Assembly (NCBI RefSeq): GCF_002368115.1
Contig: NZ_AP018316.1
Coordinates: forward strand, 1,864,186 to 1,915,877
Source: Dolichospermum compactum NIES-806
GTDB taxonomy: Bacteria > Cyanobacteriota > Cyanobacteriia > Cyanobacteriales > Nostocaceae
Direction: 5' to 3'
Length of the DNA stretch: 51,692 nucleotides
Numbering within the stretch: position 1 is the first letter of the stretch; every line of letters starts with the position of its first letter. The notes below the pieces were generated by a model. It ran no database searches. It was not told the origin of the DNA and worked only from the letters and a program-made list of their open reading frames with translations. This document shows positions 16,939 to 25,055 of this stretch, piece by piece. Position numbers and translations under genes: made by a program.

Positions 16939-19809
16939 GTGGTAGCTAATCCCCCGCGCACTCAACCTCACACCAGTCAGAAATTAGGCAACTTTGCACA
17001 AAGACACATTGGACCAAACCCCGATGACGTTCAGCAAATGCTTGATATCTTAGGTCTTTCCAGCCTTGGTGACCTCATTGATAAAACAGTACCACAGGCA
17101 ATTCGTTTTCATCAAACCCTAAATCTACCAGCAGCACAGAGCGAATATGCAGCGCTGGCAAAATTAAAGCAAATAGCGGATAAAAATCAAGTTTATCGCT
17201 CATTTATCGGCATGGGATATTATGACTGTATTACCCCTACCGTCATTCAACGCAACATCTTAGAAAATCCCGGTTGGTATACAGCTTACACCCCTTATCA
17301 GCCAGAAATTGCCCAAGGACGTTTGGAAGCGTTGTTAAATTTCCAAACCATGATTATTGACTTGACGGGTTTAGAAATTGCTAACGCTTCTTTACTTGAT
17401 GAAGGAACAGCAGCCGCAGAAGCAATGACTATGAGTTATGGTGTCTGCAAAAATAAATCACATAACTATTTTGTGTCCTATGAATGTCATCCTCAAACCA
17501 TTGATGTTTTGCAAACACGCGCCAAACCTTTAGGGATAAACATCATTATCGGTGATCATCAAACCTTTGATTTTACCGAAACTATCTTTGGTGCAGTTCT
17601 GCAATATCCCGCAACTGACGGGACAATTTACGACTATCGCAATTTTATCACAAAGTCTCATGCTCAGGGTGCATTGGTGACTGTAGCCGCAGATCCTCTG
17701 AGCTTATTATTGCTCACACCCCCCGGTGAATTAGGGGCTGATATTGCCGTAGGTAGCACCCAACGCTTTGGTATTCCCTTGGGCTTTGGGGGACCACACG
17801 CTGCTTATTTTGCCACGAAGGAAGAGTATAAACGACTTGTTCCAGGGCGAATTGTGGGGGTATCAAAGGATATTCATGGTAAACCTGCGTTACGTTTAGC
17901 TTTGCAAACCCGTGAACAGCACATCCGCAGAGATAAAGCCACCAGTAATATTTGCACAGCGCAGGTTTTATTGGCAGTGATGGCGAGTATGTATGCAGTT
18001 TATCATGGACCAGATGGATTGAGAGCGATCGCCCAAAACATCCATCAACTAACCGCAACTTTAGCCGCAGGACTGAAAAAGTTAGGTTATAAAATCACTT
18101 CTGAAAACTTCTTTGATACCTTGCGGGTAGAATTAGGAAATACCAAATTAGAAGCAATTCTCGACGCTGCACATGAGAGAAATATCAACTTGAGAATTTT
18201 TGATAATTCAACTGTGGGTATTTCCTTAGATGAAACTACCACAGAAGTAGATTTAATTGACATTTGGCAAATTTTCGCATTGAAAGATCAATTACCTTTT
18301 ACAGTTGAAGAATTACCAATTTCTAATTCTCAATTATCCCGTGAAAGTAAATACCTCACCCATCCAGTTTTCAATCGTTATCATTCTGAAACTGAATTAT
18401 TACGTTATTTACATCAACTAGAAAGCAAGGATTTATCATTAACAACTTCAATGATTCCCTTGGGTTCTTGTACCATGAAGTTAAACGCAACTTCAGAAAT
18501 GATTCCCGTTACTTGGGCAGAATTTGGGAAAATTCATCCTTTTGCGCCAATTTCGCAAACTAGAGGTTATCAAATCCTGTTCCAACAACTAGAAGCATGG
18601 TTAAGAGAAATTACAGGTTTTGCGGGAATTTCCTTACAACCAAATGCAGGTTCTCAAGGTGAATATGCGGGACTTTTGGTAATTCATGAATATCATCAAA
18701 GTCGCGGAGAAGGACACAGAAACATTTGTTTAATTCCCCAATCTGCACATGGTACAAATCCCGCAAGTGCGGTAATGTGTGGGATGAAAGTTGTGGGAGT
18801 TGCTTGTGATGATCATGGTAATATTGATGTTGAAGATCTAAAAGCCAAAGCTGAAAAACATAGTCATGAATTATCAGCTTTAATGGTGACATATCCATCA
18901 ACTCATGGGGTATTTGAAGAAGCAATTCAAGAAATTTGTGCAGTAATTCATTCTCACGGTGGACAAGTTTACATGGACGGCGCTAATATGAATGCCCAAG
19001 TCGGTATTTGTCGTCCTGGTGATTTTGGTGCAGATGTCTGTCATTTGAACTTACACAAAACCTTCTGCATTCCCCATGGTGGTGGTGGTCCCGGTATGGG
19101 TCCCATTGGTGTTGCTTCCCACCTTGTCCCGTTTTTACCAGGACATTCTGTAGTAAGAATGGGTGGTGATTTGGGTGCTGTTTCTGCTGCACCTTGGGGT
19201 AGTGCGAGTATCTTAGTGATTTCTTGGATGTATATTATCATGATGGGTGCAGATGGGTTGACGGAAGCCACCAAAATTGCCATTTTGAATGCTAATTACA
19301 TGGCTAAGAAATTGGAATCATATTATCCGGTTTTGTATCAGGGAAAAAATGGTTTAGTGGCACATGAATGTATTTTAGATTTGCGAAGTTTGAAGAAATC
19401 AGCGCAGATTGAAATTGATGATGTTGCGAAGCGGTTAATGGATTATGGTTTTCATGCACCTACTGTTTCTTGGCCTGTAGCTGGGACAATTATGGTAGAA
19501 CCAACGGAAAGTGAATCTAAACAGGAATTAGATAGATTTTGTGATGCTTTGATTGCGATTCGTGAGGAAGTTGCGGCAATTGAATCTGGTAAAATGGACA
19601 TTCACGATAATCTTTTGAAAAATGCTCCTCACACTGCGGAAAGTTTGATTATTGGTGAGTGGAATCATCCCTATTCCCGTGAACAAGCTGCTTATCCTGC
19701 ACTTTGGAATAAGGAATATAAGTTCTGGCCAAGTGTGGGGAGAATTGATGCTGCTTTTGGGGATAGGAATTTTGTTTGTTCTTGTTTACCGATGGAGGCT
19801 TATAGTTAG
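16939..19809 (+). CDS. gcvP: Glycine dehydrogenase (decarboxylating), P-protein of the glycine cleavage system
   Basis: The 956-residue fused P-protein carries FAQRHIGPNPDDVQQML at its start, a PLP-binding lysine K707 in LNLHKTFCIPHGGGGPG, and the GNRNFVCSCLP-like end (GDRNFVCSCLPMEAYS). It decarboxylates glycine and passes the aminomethyl group to the lipoyl H-protein, a central step of photorespiration in cyanobacteria. gcvT and gcvH are not in the window. I used the GTG at 16939 because a GGAG motif lies 9 nt upstream and the first recognisable residues follow directly. The last 26 bp recur at 25030-25055. Confidence 0.97.
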   Translation: MVANPPRTQPHTSQKLGNFAQRHIGPNPDDVQQMLDILGLSSLGDLIDKTVPQAIRFHQTLNLPAAQSEYAALAKLKQIADKNQVYRSFIGMGYYDCITPTVIQRNILENPGWYTAYTPYQPEIAQGRLEALLNFQTMIIDLTGLEIANASLLDEGTAAAEAMTMSYGVCKNKSHNYFVSYECHPQTIDVLQTRAKPLGINIIIGDHQTFDFTETIFGAVLQYPATDGTIYDYRNFITKSHAQGALVTVAADPLSLLLLTPPGELGADIAVGSTQRFGIPLGFGGPHAAYFATKEEYKRLVPGRIVGVSKDIHGKPALRLALQTREQHIRRDKATSNICTAQVLLAVMASMYAVYHGPDGLRAIAQNIHQLTATLAAGLKKLGYKITSENFFDTLRVELGNTKLEAILDAAHERNINLRIFDNSTVGISLDETTTEVDLIDIWQIFALKDQLPFTVEELPISNSQLSRESKYLTHPVFNRYHSETELLRYLHQLESKDLSLTTSMIPLGSCTMKLNATSEMIPVTWAEFGKIHPFAPISQTRGYQILFQQLEAWLREITGFAGISLQPNAGSQGEYAGLLVIHEYHQSRGEGHRNICLIPQSAHGTNPASAVMCGMKVVGVACDDHGNIDVEDLKAKAEKHSHELSALMVTYPSTHGVFEEAIQEICAVIHSHGGQVYMDGANMNAQVGICRPGDFGADVCHLNLHKTFCIPHGGGGPGMGPIGVASHLVPFLPGHSVVRMGGDLGAVSAAPWGSASILVISWMYIIMMGADGLTEATKIAILNANYMAKKLESYYPVLYQGKNGLVAHECILDLRSLKKSAQIEIDDVAKRLMDYGFHAPTVSWPVAGTIMVEPTESESKQELDRFCDALIAIREEVAAIESGKMDIHDNLLKNAPHTAESLIIGEWNHPYSREQAAYPALWNKEYKFWPSVGRIDAAFGDRNFVCSCLPMEAYS
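19783..19808 (+). repeat. Left copy of 26-bp direct repeat at the gcvP 3-prime end
   Basis: The segment centred on ACCGATGGAGGCTTATAG, which encodes the last residues of GcvP, recurs exactly at 25030-25055 in the same orientation. In both places it is followed within 15 bp by a GGTGCGTTA hairpin. The pair brackets 5.2 kb of accessory DNA. Confidence 0.9.
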
Positions 19810-19819
19810 TTAATTGTAG

Positions 19820-19896
19820 GGTGCGTTACATTTCATTAACGCACCGTTTTCATTGTGGGATAAGGTGCGTTACGCTGGCACTAACGCACCCTACGA
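19820..19896. repeat. GGTGCGTTA palindromic repeats, left pair
   Basis: Two hairpins are formed by GGTGCGTTA and TAACGCACC (19820-19845 and 19864-19890). The same unit occurs at 24106-24128, 25063-25090 and 25112-25120. The pair fills the gap between gcvP and the HNH gene and may also act as a transcription end. Confidence 0.75.
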
Positions 19897-19905
19897 GCTA
19901 ATAGC

Positions 19906-20961
19906 TTATGAAATCAGGGATTTTATTTCATCAATACTAAAAGGAGGTGACTTTCGATGAATCATTGCATGACAATTTGGACAAATAGGACGCAAATCTT
20001 TTACAGGATCAACCTCATATTCTGTGCGTATTTGCGACAGTGGTTTAAGATGATGAACATGAATAAAACCTTCACCTAATTCACCAAAGGTTTGACCAAA
20101 ATTGAATCCACAAATAAAACAACTTGTACCATAGTGTGAAATACATTTTTGACGTGCTTTCGGATCACGTTCATAGGCATTGACAGAGATTTGATGTATT
20201 ACACCTTCCCGAAAAATTTCAGATGGGTTAACTTCTTCAGCAAAAAATACTGTATCTTTGGTTATATCTTTAAGGCTAACTTCATGGTTTGCTATATATT
20301 TACTCGCAAGAAAATTATAAGTTTCTTCTATATAAGAATCATCTAAATTACCTAATTGCGTGCCAAAACGATATCCTAAATTGTTCCATGTCAGACGCTT
20401 ATTTAATGTTTTATTTGTATATGTTTTTTTTGATGATTTTGCATTTAACCATCCCATCTTAAATTGTGCAAGTCGCCTATTATCAGGAGGATTACGATCA
20501 TCTCTTTCATATACTAATTCATTAAAAATTTTCTCATATAGTAAATTAGAAGATTTATCTTTATCTACAAATTGATCATTGTTATTAACCCAACCTAATA
20601 ACTCTAAAGCTTTAGCAACTTCATGGTGCATTTCCCATATAAAATTATTACGAGTTGCATAACCAATAGACCAAACAGACCACCAAAAATATTTATCATT
20701 TATATGTTTGTAAGCGTCAAATCCAGTTGCATCGCAAAATAAATGTCCCATTCTTCCATATAGAGAGTTAACAACTGGACGACCACCTTCAATATTAGCT
20801 AATTCTGCAAGCTGAGTTGCTGTTACTTTCCTATTGGGGGTATGATACTGCACTTGAAGTAAACGACGTTGTTTTTCACTGATACGAGACTGAATTGCAG
20901 TTAAACCAGTTACGTAATCATCGACAGATGGTACTTGAGTTAATTTGTAAATACGAACCAT
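19906..20961 (-). CDS. HNH endonuclease family protein
   Basis: The 351-residue protein has an N-terminal segment with EKQRRLLQVQYHTPNRKVTA and TQLAELANI, which I recognise from stand-alone HNH restriction-type nucleases. A middle region of unknown fold follows. A McrA-like HNH domain lies at about 260-345, with CFICGF, HVHHLKPLSQI, DLRPICPNCHAMIH: four zinc cysteines and the catalytic histidine pair. Such proteins often cut foreign or modified DNA. The target here is unknown. No methyltransferase is adjacent, which fits a modification-dependent enzyme better than a classical restriction pair. It starts at the ATG at 20959-20961 and is the first gene of the island. Confidence 0.85.
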   Translation of the reverse strand: MVRIYKLTQVPSVDDYVTGLTAIQSRISEKQRRLLQVQYHTPNRKVTATQLAELANIEGGRPVVNSLYGRMGHLFCDATGFDAYKHINDKYFWWSVWSIGYATRNNFIWEMHHEVAKALELLGWVNNNDQFVDKDKSSNLLYEKIFNELVYERDDRNPPDNRRLAQFKMGWLNAKSSKKTYTNKTLNKRLTWNNLGYRFGTQLGNLDDSYIEETYNFLASKYIANHEVSLKDITKDTVFFAEEVNPSEIFREGVIHQISVNAYERDPKARQKCISHYGTSCFICGFNFGQTFGELGEGFIHVHHLKPLSQIRTEYEVDPVKDLRPICPNCHAMIHRKSPPFSIDEIKSLIS

Positions 20962-21086
20962 AAAATACTAGGTAAATTATTCTAACTTAGTGCGATGGCA
21001 AAGCACGACCTAGAAATCGCTCATCTTCTAGCTTAGATTAAGGAAAGCAACCCAACATAATTAAAATATCTGATTCATATTTTTTG

Positions 21087-22007
21087 TCTGAATCAGGATA
21101 TCCAGGATTTTAGGATTTACAGGATTGTTATTTGTAAGTTGTTGGTGGGATGCTGAAATTGTAATTGTCTGAATCAGGATGTCCAGGATTTTAGGATGTA
21201 CAGGATTGTGATTTGTAGGTTATTGGTGGGATGCTGAAATTGTAATTGTCTGAATCAGGATGTCCAGAATTTTAGGATGTACAGGATTGTTATTGATGAA
21301 TTATCTGTGAATATTGAAAGATGATAAAATCCAGTTACAGTAATAGTCAAGAATTAACAGCGGATAATTTAACTGATAACTTATCTATCATCCCAAAATC
21401 TCTATATTTTATAGACAATCAAACAACTACATCCTGAAAATCCTCTAATCCTGGTTATCCTGATTCAGACAGATTGTTATTGATGAATTGTCTGTGAATA
21501 TTGAGATATTATAAAATACAGTTACACCAACAGTCAACAAATAAAAACAAATAATTTAACGGATCACTTATTATCTAACATCCTAAAATCTGTACTTCTC
21601 ATAGACAATCAAACAACAACATCCTGATAGCGAAGCGTGGCGTTAGCCATAAATCCTTAAATCCTGGTTATCCTGATTCAGACAAAAATACCCTCAAAAT
21701 CCCCACTTCAAATAAACAACAACATCCTGTAAATCCTTAAATCCTGGATATCCTGATTCAGACAAAAATACCCTCAAAATCCCCACTTCAAATAAACAAC
21801 AACATCCTGTAAATCCTTAAATCCTGGATATCCTGATTCAGACAAAAAATACCCTCAAAATCCCCACTTCAAATAAACAACCACATTCTGTAAATCCTTA
21901 AATCCTGGATATCCTGATTCAGACAAAAAAATCCTCAAAATCCCCACTTCAAATAAACAACAACATCCTGAATATCCTCTAATTCTGGAAATCCTGATTC
22001 TGACAAA
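21087..22007. repeat. Array of 80/81-bp repeat units in both orientations, left of the GxxExxY gene
   Basis: Each unit holds a 40-bp core starting TCTGAATCAGGAT and containing four AGGAT words about 9 nt apart, then a conserved 40/41-bp linker. Plus-orientation cores lie at 21087-21126, 21168-21207 and 21249-21288, exactly 81 bp apart. Minus-orientation cores lie at 21431-21470, 21621-21683 (with a 24-bp insertion), 21724-21763, 21804-21843, 21885-21924 and 21965-22004, spaced about 80 bp. Two related segments of about 145 bp (21289-21430 and 21472-21620) separate the opposed blocks. Sequence between 20962 and 21086 holds the HNH upstream region and nothing else recognisable. Confidence 0.9.
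21627..21650. mobile_element. 24-bp small dispersed repeat inserted in a repeat core
   Basis: The minus-orientation core at 21621 is interrupted by ATAGCGAAGCGTGGCGTTAG plus four more bases. Neighbouring cores lack it, so the insertion is clear. A close relative interrupts the core at 24029. It resembles the 21-27-bp small dispersed repeats described in Nostoc-type genomes. Confidence 0.7.
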
Positions 22008-22409
22008 TTAACCCTGATATCTAGAATTAAAAACCTTCTTATATTCCAACTTTAACGCACCAAAATTAATCAATAAACCCACAGGAAAATTATAAGCTAC
22101 CAAATAATTTTTCGCTTGCGCTAAATGAACATATTCTAAATTAATTATCGCTTTCAACTCCACCACAACCTGATTTTCAACTATAAAATCCGCCCTTCTT
22201 GTTCCTACTTCAATTCCCTCATAATAAATTACTTGTTCTACCTCTCTTCCAAAACCTAAACCTGATTTTTGCAACTCAATTTCCATACATCTTTGATAAA
22301 TAACCTCCTGAAAACCATTTCCCAAAGTTCGGTGTATTTTCATTGCACAGCCATTAATGATATATGTGATTTCATCTAATTTTCTATTTTGGGTATTAGG
22401 TGTGTTCAT
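22008..22409 (-). CDS. GxxExxY family protein, PD-(D/E)xK nuclease-like
   Basis: The 133-residue protein shows the family motif as GFQEVIY (residues 32-38). A nuclease-like core follows with D74 and E84-x-K86 in RRADFIVENQVVVELKA, which fits the PD-(D/E)xK superfamily. The biological role of the family is not established. The gene is wholly embedded in repeat units: its stop codon at 22008 is 4 bp from a minus-orientation core. Its ATG (22407-22409) abuts a plus-orientation core that is cut off at that point. Thus CAGGAT words face downstream of the gene and ATCCTG words upstream. This close fit suggests gene and repeats form one unit. Confidence 0.85.
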   Translation of the reverse strand: MNTPNTQNRKLDEITYIINGCAMKIHRTLGNGFQEVIYQRCMEIELQKSGLGFGREVEQVIYYEGIEVGTRRADFIVENQVVVELKAIINLEYVHLAQAKNYLVAYNFPVGLLINFGALKLEYKKVFNSRYQG

Positions 22410-22890
22410 GGATTTACAGGATTGTTATTTGTAGGTTGTTGGTGGGATGCTGAAATTGTAATTGTCTGAATCAGGATGTCCAGGATTTTAGGATGTACAG
22501 GATTGTTATTTATGAATTATCTGTGAATATTGAAAAATGATAATTACAATCACAGTATATTATCTATCATCCAAAAATTGCCATTTTTCCTAAACAATAA
22601 AAAAATTACATCCTGTACATCCTCTAATCCTGGTTATCCTGATGCAGACAAAAATACCCTCAAAATCCCCACATCAAATAAAAAACCACATCCTGTAAAT
22701 CCTCAAATCCTGGTTATCTTGATGCAGACAAAAATACCCTCAAAATCGCCACATCAAATAAAAAACAACATCCTGTAAATCCCTTAATCCTGGTTATCCT
22801 GATTCAGACAAAAATATTCTCAAAATCCCCACATCAAATAAAAAACAACATCCTATAAATCCTCTAATCCTGGTTATCCTGATTCAGACA
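22410..22890. repeat. Array of 80/81-bp repeat units, right of the GxxExxY gene
   Basis: A truncated plus-orientation core (22410-22423) abuts the gene start. A full plus core follows at 22465-22504, then a roughly 105-bp separator, then minus cores at 22610-22649, 22690-22729, 22770-22809 and 22850-22889 at exact 80-bp spacing. Linkers between cores are conserved too. An 82-codon frame through this stretch is an artefact of the repeats. From 22891 to 22949 is the leader of the next gene. Confidence 0.9.
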
Positions 22891-22949
22891 AAAAAAATCA
22901 GATTGATAGTGTATTATAAAGATAAACCTCACCAAAAGCATATGTAATT

Positions 22950-23249
22950 ATGAATACATTAGAAAAATTAGAATTGCTGAGTGAAAACTGTAGCGACAAT
23001 ACAGAATTAGAAAGAATTATTGGGCAACTCCTAAATGTAATTTTAACTCGTCATCGTCAAAAACTAGCTACATATAACTTAGATATAGATAATTTTGAAA
23101 AAAAATATGAACTCACTTCTGAACAATTTGTAGAACAATTTAACTCAGGAAATTTAGGGGATGAAATGGATTTTTTTGAATGGTTTGGTTTATGCGAACT
23201 CCGCAAAGATATTTTAACAAAAATCCATAAGTTAGAACAAGCCTTATGA
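22950..23249 (+). CDS. Putative antitoxin partner of the TumE-like protein
   Basis: This 99-residue acidic helical protein (NTLEKLELLSENC at the start; YELTSEQFVEQF and MDFFEWFGLCELRKDI later) overlaps the next gene by 4 bp (ATGA). It has no helix-turn-helix or ribbon-helix-helix that I can see, so it is not an ordinary DNA-binding antitoxin. Its role as antitoxin is inferred only from the coupling to a TumE-like toxin and from small size. It lies 60 bp after the repeat array, in the same direction as its partner. Confidence 0.6.
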   Translation: MNTLEKLELLSENCSDNTELERIIGQLLNVILTRHRQKLATYNLDIDNFEKKYELTSEQFVEQFNSGNLGDEMDFFEWFGLCELRKDILTKIHKLEQAL

Positions 23250-23623
23250 AAAATATTAAAAACGCCGATGATTATTTAGCTTGGATCAAATCTATAATCA
23301 CACTTTGTCCAAAAATTGTAAATTTTAAAATTCTTAGAGAAGAAGCACAAACTGATAAAGGTTTATGGCGTTATCGTGTGATATTAAAAGATGGTAGTTT
23401 TTTAGAAATGTTTGAGTTTTTTAAAATAGAACCTGGACAAGTAGAAATAATTAAATATAGTTTTCATTGGCAAACTGAAAATAGAGAACTAATCAAACGT
23501 TGGGATAACGCACCCCATCATCCTGAAATTGCAACCTATCCTCATCATTTACATGATGGTTCTGAAGACTCTGTTTTTCCATATTTACCTGTTGATATTG
23601 AAGAGATTTTTAAACTCCTTTAA
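23246..23623 (+). CDS. TumE (DUF6516) family toxin-like protein
   Basis: The 125-residue protein matches the DUF6516/TumE pattern: RYRVILKDGSFLEMFEFF, then KYSFHWQ and RWDNAPHHPEIATYPHHLHDG with its histidine cluster, and a short tail ending DIEEIFKLL. Family members act as toxins paired with small antitoxins. The biochemical activity is not evident from sequence. It starts with the ATG overlapping the upstream gene stop. Its last codons and TAA stop run straight into a minus-orientation copy of the CAGGAT repeat (TTAATCCTGGATATCCTG), so the repeat forms the end of the gene. Confidence 0.75.
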   Translation: MKNIKNADDYLAWIKSIITLCPKIVNFKILREEAQTDKGLWRYRVILKDGSFLEMFEFFKIEPGQVEIIKYSFHWQTENRELIKRWDNAPHHPEIATYPHHLHDGSEDSVFPYLPVDIEEIFKLL

Positions 23624-23656
23624 TCCTGGATATCCTGATATAGCTTGGCTATCAGA
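23613..23656 (-). repeat. CAGGAT repeat core, interrupted by a 12-14 bp palindrome
   Basis: The core begins inside the toxin stop region. After ATCCTGAT it is interrupted by ATAGCTTGGCTAT, a short palindrome absent from other copies, before the closing CAGAC. It joins the toxin gene to an HNH fragment. Confidence 0.75.
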
Positions 23657-23890
23657 CAAACTGGAGATATCATTCCCATATTTAATCCTCGAAAACAGAA
23701 ATGGTTAGACCATTTTCTTTGGTCAGCAGATGGTTTAAAAATTATTGGTATTACTGCTACAGGAAGGGCTACTTGTAATCGCTTAGACCTCAATGATGAA
23801 AGGCATAATGAAGGTTCTATTATCAAAGCACGTCGTTTTTGGATAAAAGGTGGTTGGCATCCACCAGATGAAGACCCGCGACAAAGTTGA
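23651..23890 (+). pseudogene. C-terminal fragment of an HNH-endonuclease-associated protein
   Basis: The frame reads RQTGDIIPIFNPRKQKWLDH, then FLWSADGLKIIGITATGRAT and a GGWHPPDEDPRQ tail. I recognise this as the conserved region that follows the HNH domain in cyanobacterial HNH nucleases. The HNH domain itself is missing. The 5-prime side abuts a repeat core directly, so the truncation coincides with the repeat. It is about 80 codons and has no credible start codon. Confidence 0.65.
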
Positions 23891-24132
23891 GAAAACCCAA
23901 CACTTTCACAATAATTATAGATGATGATTAATTTGTTGGGTTTTACTGTGTTCTACCCAACCTACAGTTTCTATGGTTCGTTGGTAATTTGTAGGTTATT
24001 TATTGGTGGGATGCTGAAATTTTAATTGTCTGATAGCGTAGTGTGGCGTTAGCCATATCAGGATAACCAGGATTTTAGGATGTACAGTTTTCATTGTCGG
24101 ATATGGTGCGTTACGCTGACGCACCCTACTAA
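23891..24132. repeat. Composite repeat region: ACCCAACA palindrome, linker, interrupted core and GGTGCGTTA unit
   Basis: The first roughly 140 bp (23891-24028) are closely similar to 25535-25591 joined to 26767-26850, that is, the target of the nearby IS. A plus-orientation CAGGAT core follows at 24029-24088, interrupted after TCTG by a 24-bp insertion like that at 21627. A GGTGCGTTA hairpin (24106-24128) ends the region. There is no gene here. Confidence 0.75.
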
Positions 24133-24630
24133 CTAAATTTCTGTTTTGAAAATCTGTTCTAAACGATGATTTTGATTTTCTGCTCCTTTGAATAAATCAT
24201 GCCAATCATCTGGAGGATGGCCGCTTTCTAGCATTTTCTGAAAAACTCGATAAGCGTCGGTTTTACTTTGATATGCTCGCTTGGTGTTTTCGTTGTTTAC
24301 CCAAACATAAACAATAATTTTACTCTGTTGATGATATCTAAAAAATAATCGGTATTGTTGAAAAAATTTAGCTCTAAACCAGTGTTTGTATTCATGTCCC
24401 AAGGTTGTACCTTGACGATAATCGTTTAATGTTGGATCTTGAGGAATGACATTAAATGCAAGTTTGAAAATAGCAGCTAACCGTTTTGTGGCGTTTTTCT
24501 GTTTGTATTCTTGAGGATATTTTTGACGTAAGTTTTCTACCTGTATGATCAGTTCTTCTAACTGTTCCAGAAATAAGGAGTGAGCAAATATAGTCCATCC
24601 ATTAATTATTAAAGATTGATTTTCAGACAC
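24133..24630 (-). CDS. yhaV: YhaV-family ribonuclease toxin
   Basis: This 165-residue YhaV-type toxin is the ribonuclease of PrlF-YhaV type II systems. It shows NGWTIFAHSLFLEQLEEL at the start, LAAIFKLAFNVIPQDP, the GTTLGHEYKHWFRAKFFQQY block and FRYHQQSKIIVYVWVNNE, all typical. In E. coli YhaV has translation-dependent RNase activity and is neutralised by PrlF. The start is a GTG at 24628-24630, two bases after the antitoxin stop, so translation should be coupled. Downstream is a GGTGCGTTA repeat. The gene appears intact. Confidence 0.92.
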   Translation of the reverse strand: MSENQSLIINGWTIFAHSLFLEQLEELIIQVENLRQKYPQEYKQKNATKRLAAIFKLAFNVIPQDPTLNDYRQGTTLGHEYKHWFRAKFFQQYRLFFRYHQQSKIIVYVWVNNENTKRAYQSKTDAYRVFQKMLESGHPPDDWHDLFKGAENQNHRLEQIFKTEI

Positions 24631-24632
24631 CT

Positions 24633-24965
24633 TTACTCATCCTCGTCTGATAGTGGTGCATCCAGATCAACATCCACATCAACAACTGAGGATTGAATAC
24701 GGGTTACTAAATCTGGTTTAATTGGTTGTATATGCTGAGGATTTTTTTGCATATCCTGGGCGATAAAGTTTAAAAATTCCCCCAATATCGGATCTTCTTC
24801 TTTTTGATCAGCGCGAGAAATAATTACTTTACCGTCAGGTTGAATCACATAGCGGATTTTATCACGTTTACCCAAGCCTAGAGCTTTACGCACGGGTTCG
24901 GGTATTGTGGTTTGATATCTATCTGTTAGGGTAGACTCTGAGGATGGTATGGGTTTGACAAACAT
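24633..24965 (-). CDS. prlF: PrlF-type antitoxin with AbrB/MazE swapped-hairpin domain
   Basis: The 110-residue antitoxin begins with an AbrB-type DNA-binding domain (STLTDRYQTTIPEPVRKALG, then GKRDKIRYVIQPDGKVIIS) and ends with an acidic tail (VDVDVDLDAPLSDEDE) that would bind the basic toxin. PrlF represses its own operon together with YhaV. A 14-bp perfect palindrome at 25000-25013 overlaps a good -35 box upstream and is the likely operator. The ATG is at 24963-24965. Confidence 0.9.
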   Translation of the reverse strand: MFVKPIPSSESTLTDRYQTTIPEPVRKALGLGKRDKIRYVIQPDGKVIISRADQKEEDPILGEFLNFIAQDMQKNPQHIQPIKPDLVTRIQSSVVDVDVDLDAPLSDEDE

Positions 24966-24978
24966 AACAATTTTGAGA

Positions 24979-25013
24979 TTTATACTCTATTTTCAATGTA
25001 ATGCAATTGCATT
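24979..25013 (-). promoter_or_regulatory. prlF-yhaV promoter with palindromic operator
   Basis: On the minus strand TTGCAT (25001-25006) and TATAAA (24979-24984) are spaced by 16 bp, close to sigma-70 consensus. The perfect palindrome AATGCAATTGCATT (25000-25013) covers the -35 box. Binding of the AbrB-type antitoxin there would block transcription. The operator role is inferred from position and symmetry. Confidence 0.65.
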
Positions 25014-25029
25014 GTGTTGTCAATGTTTA

Positions 25030-25055
25030 TGTTTACCGATGGAGGCTTATAGTTA
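25030..25055 (+). repeat. Right copy of 26-bp direct repeat of the gcvP 3-prime end
   Basis: This is identical to 19783-19808. It is again followed by a GGTGCGTTA hairpin (25063-25090), whose loop is reversed relative to the left copy (ATTGAAATG instead of CATTTCAT), as if the hairpin had been inverted. Confidence 0.9.

Noticed and set aside
22530..22778. 82-codon reading frame on the plus strand
   Set aside because: It is translated entirely from the repeat units and their linkers. The product shows the 80-bp periodicity and no independent start signal.
21087..22890. CRISPR array (40-bp repeats at regular 80-bp spacing)
   Set aside because: The sequences between the cores are themselves conserved from unit to unit and both orientations occur, so there are no unique spacers. 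No cas genes are near.
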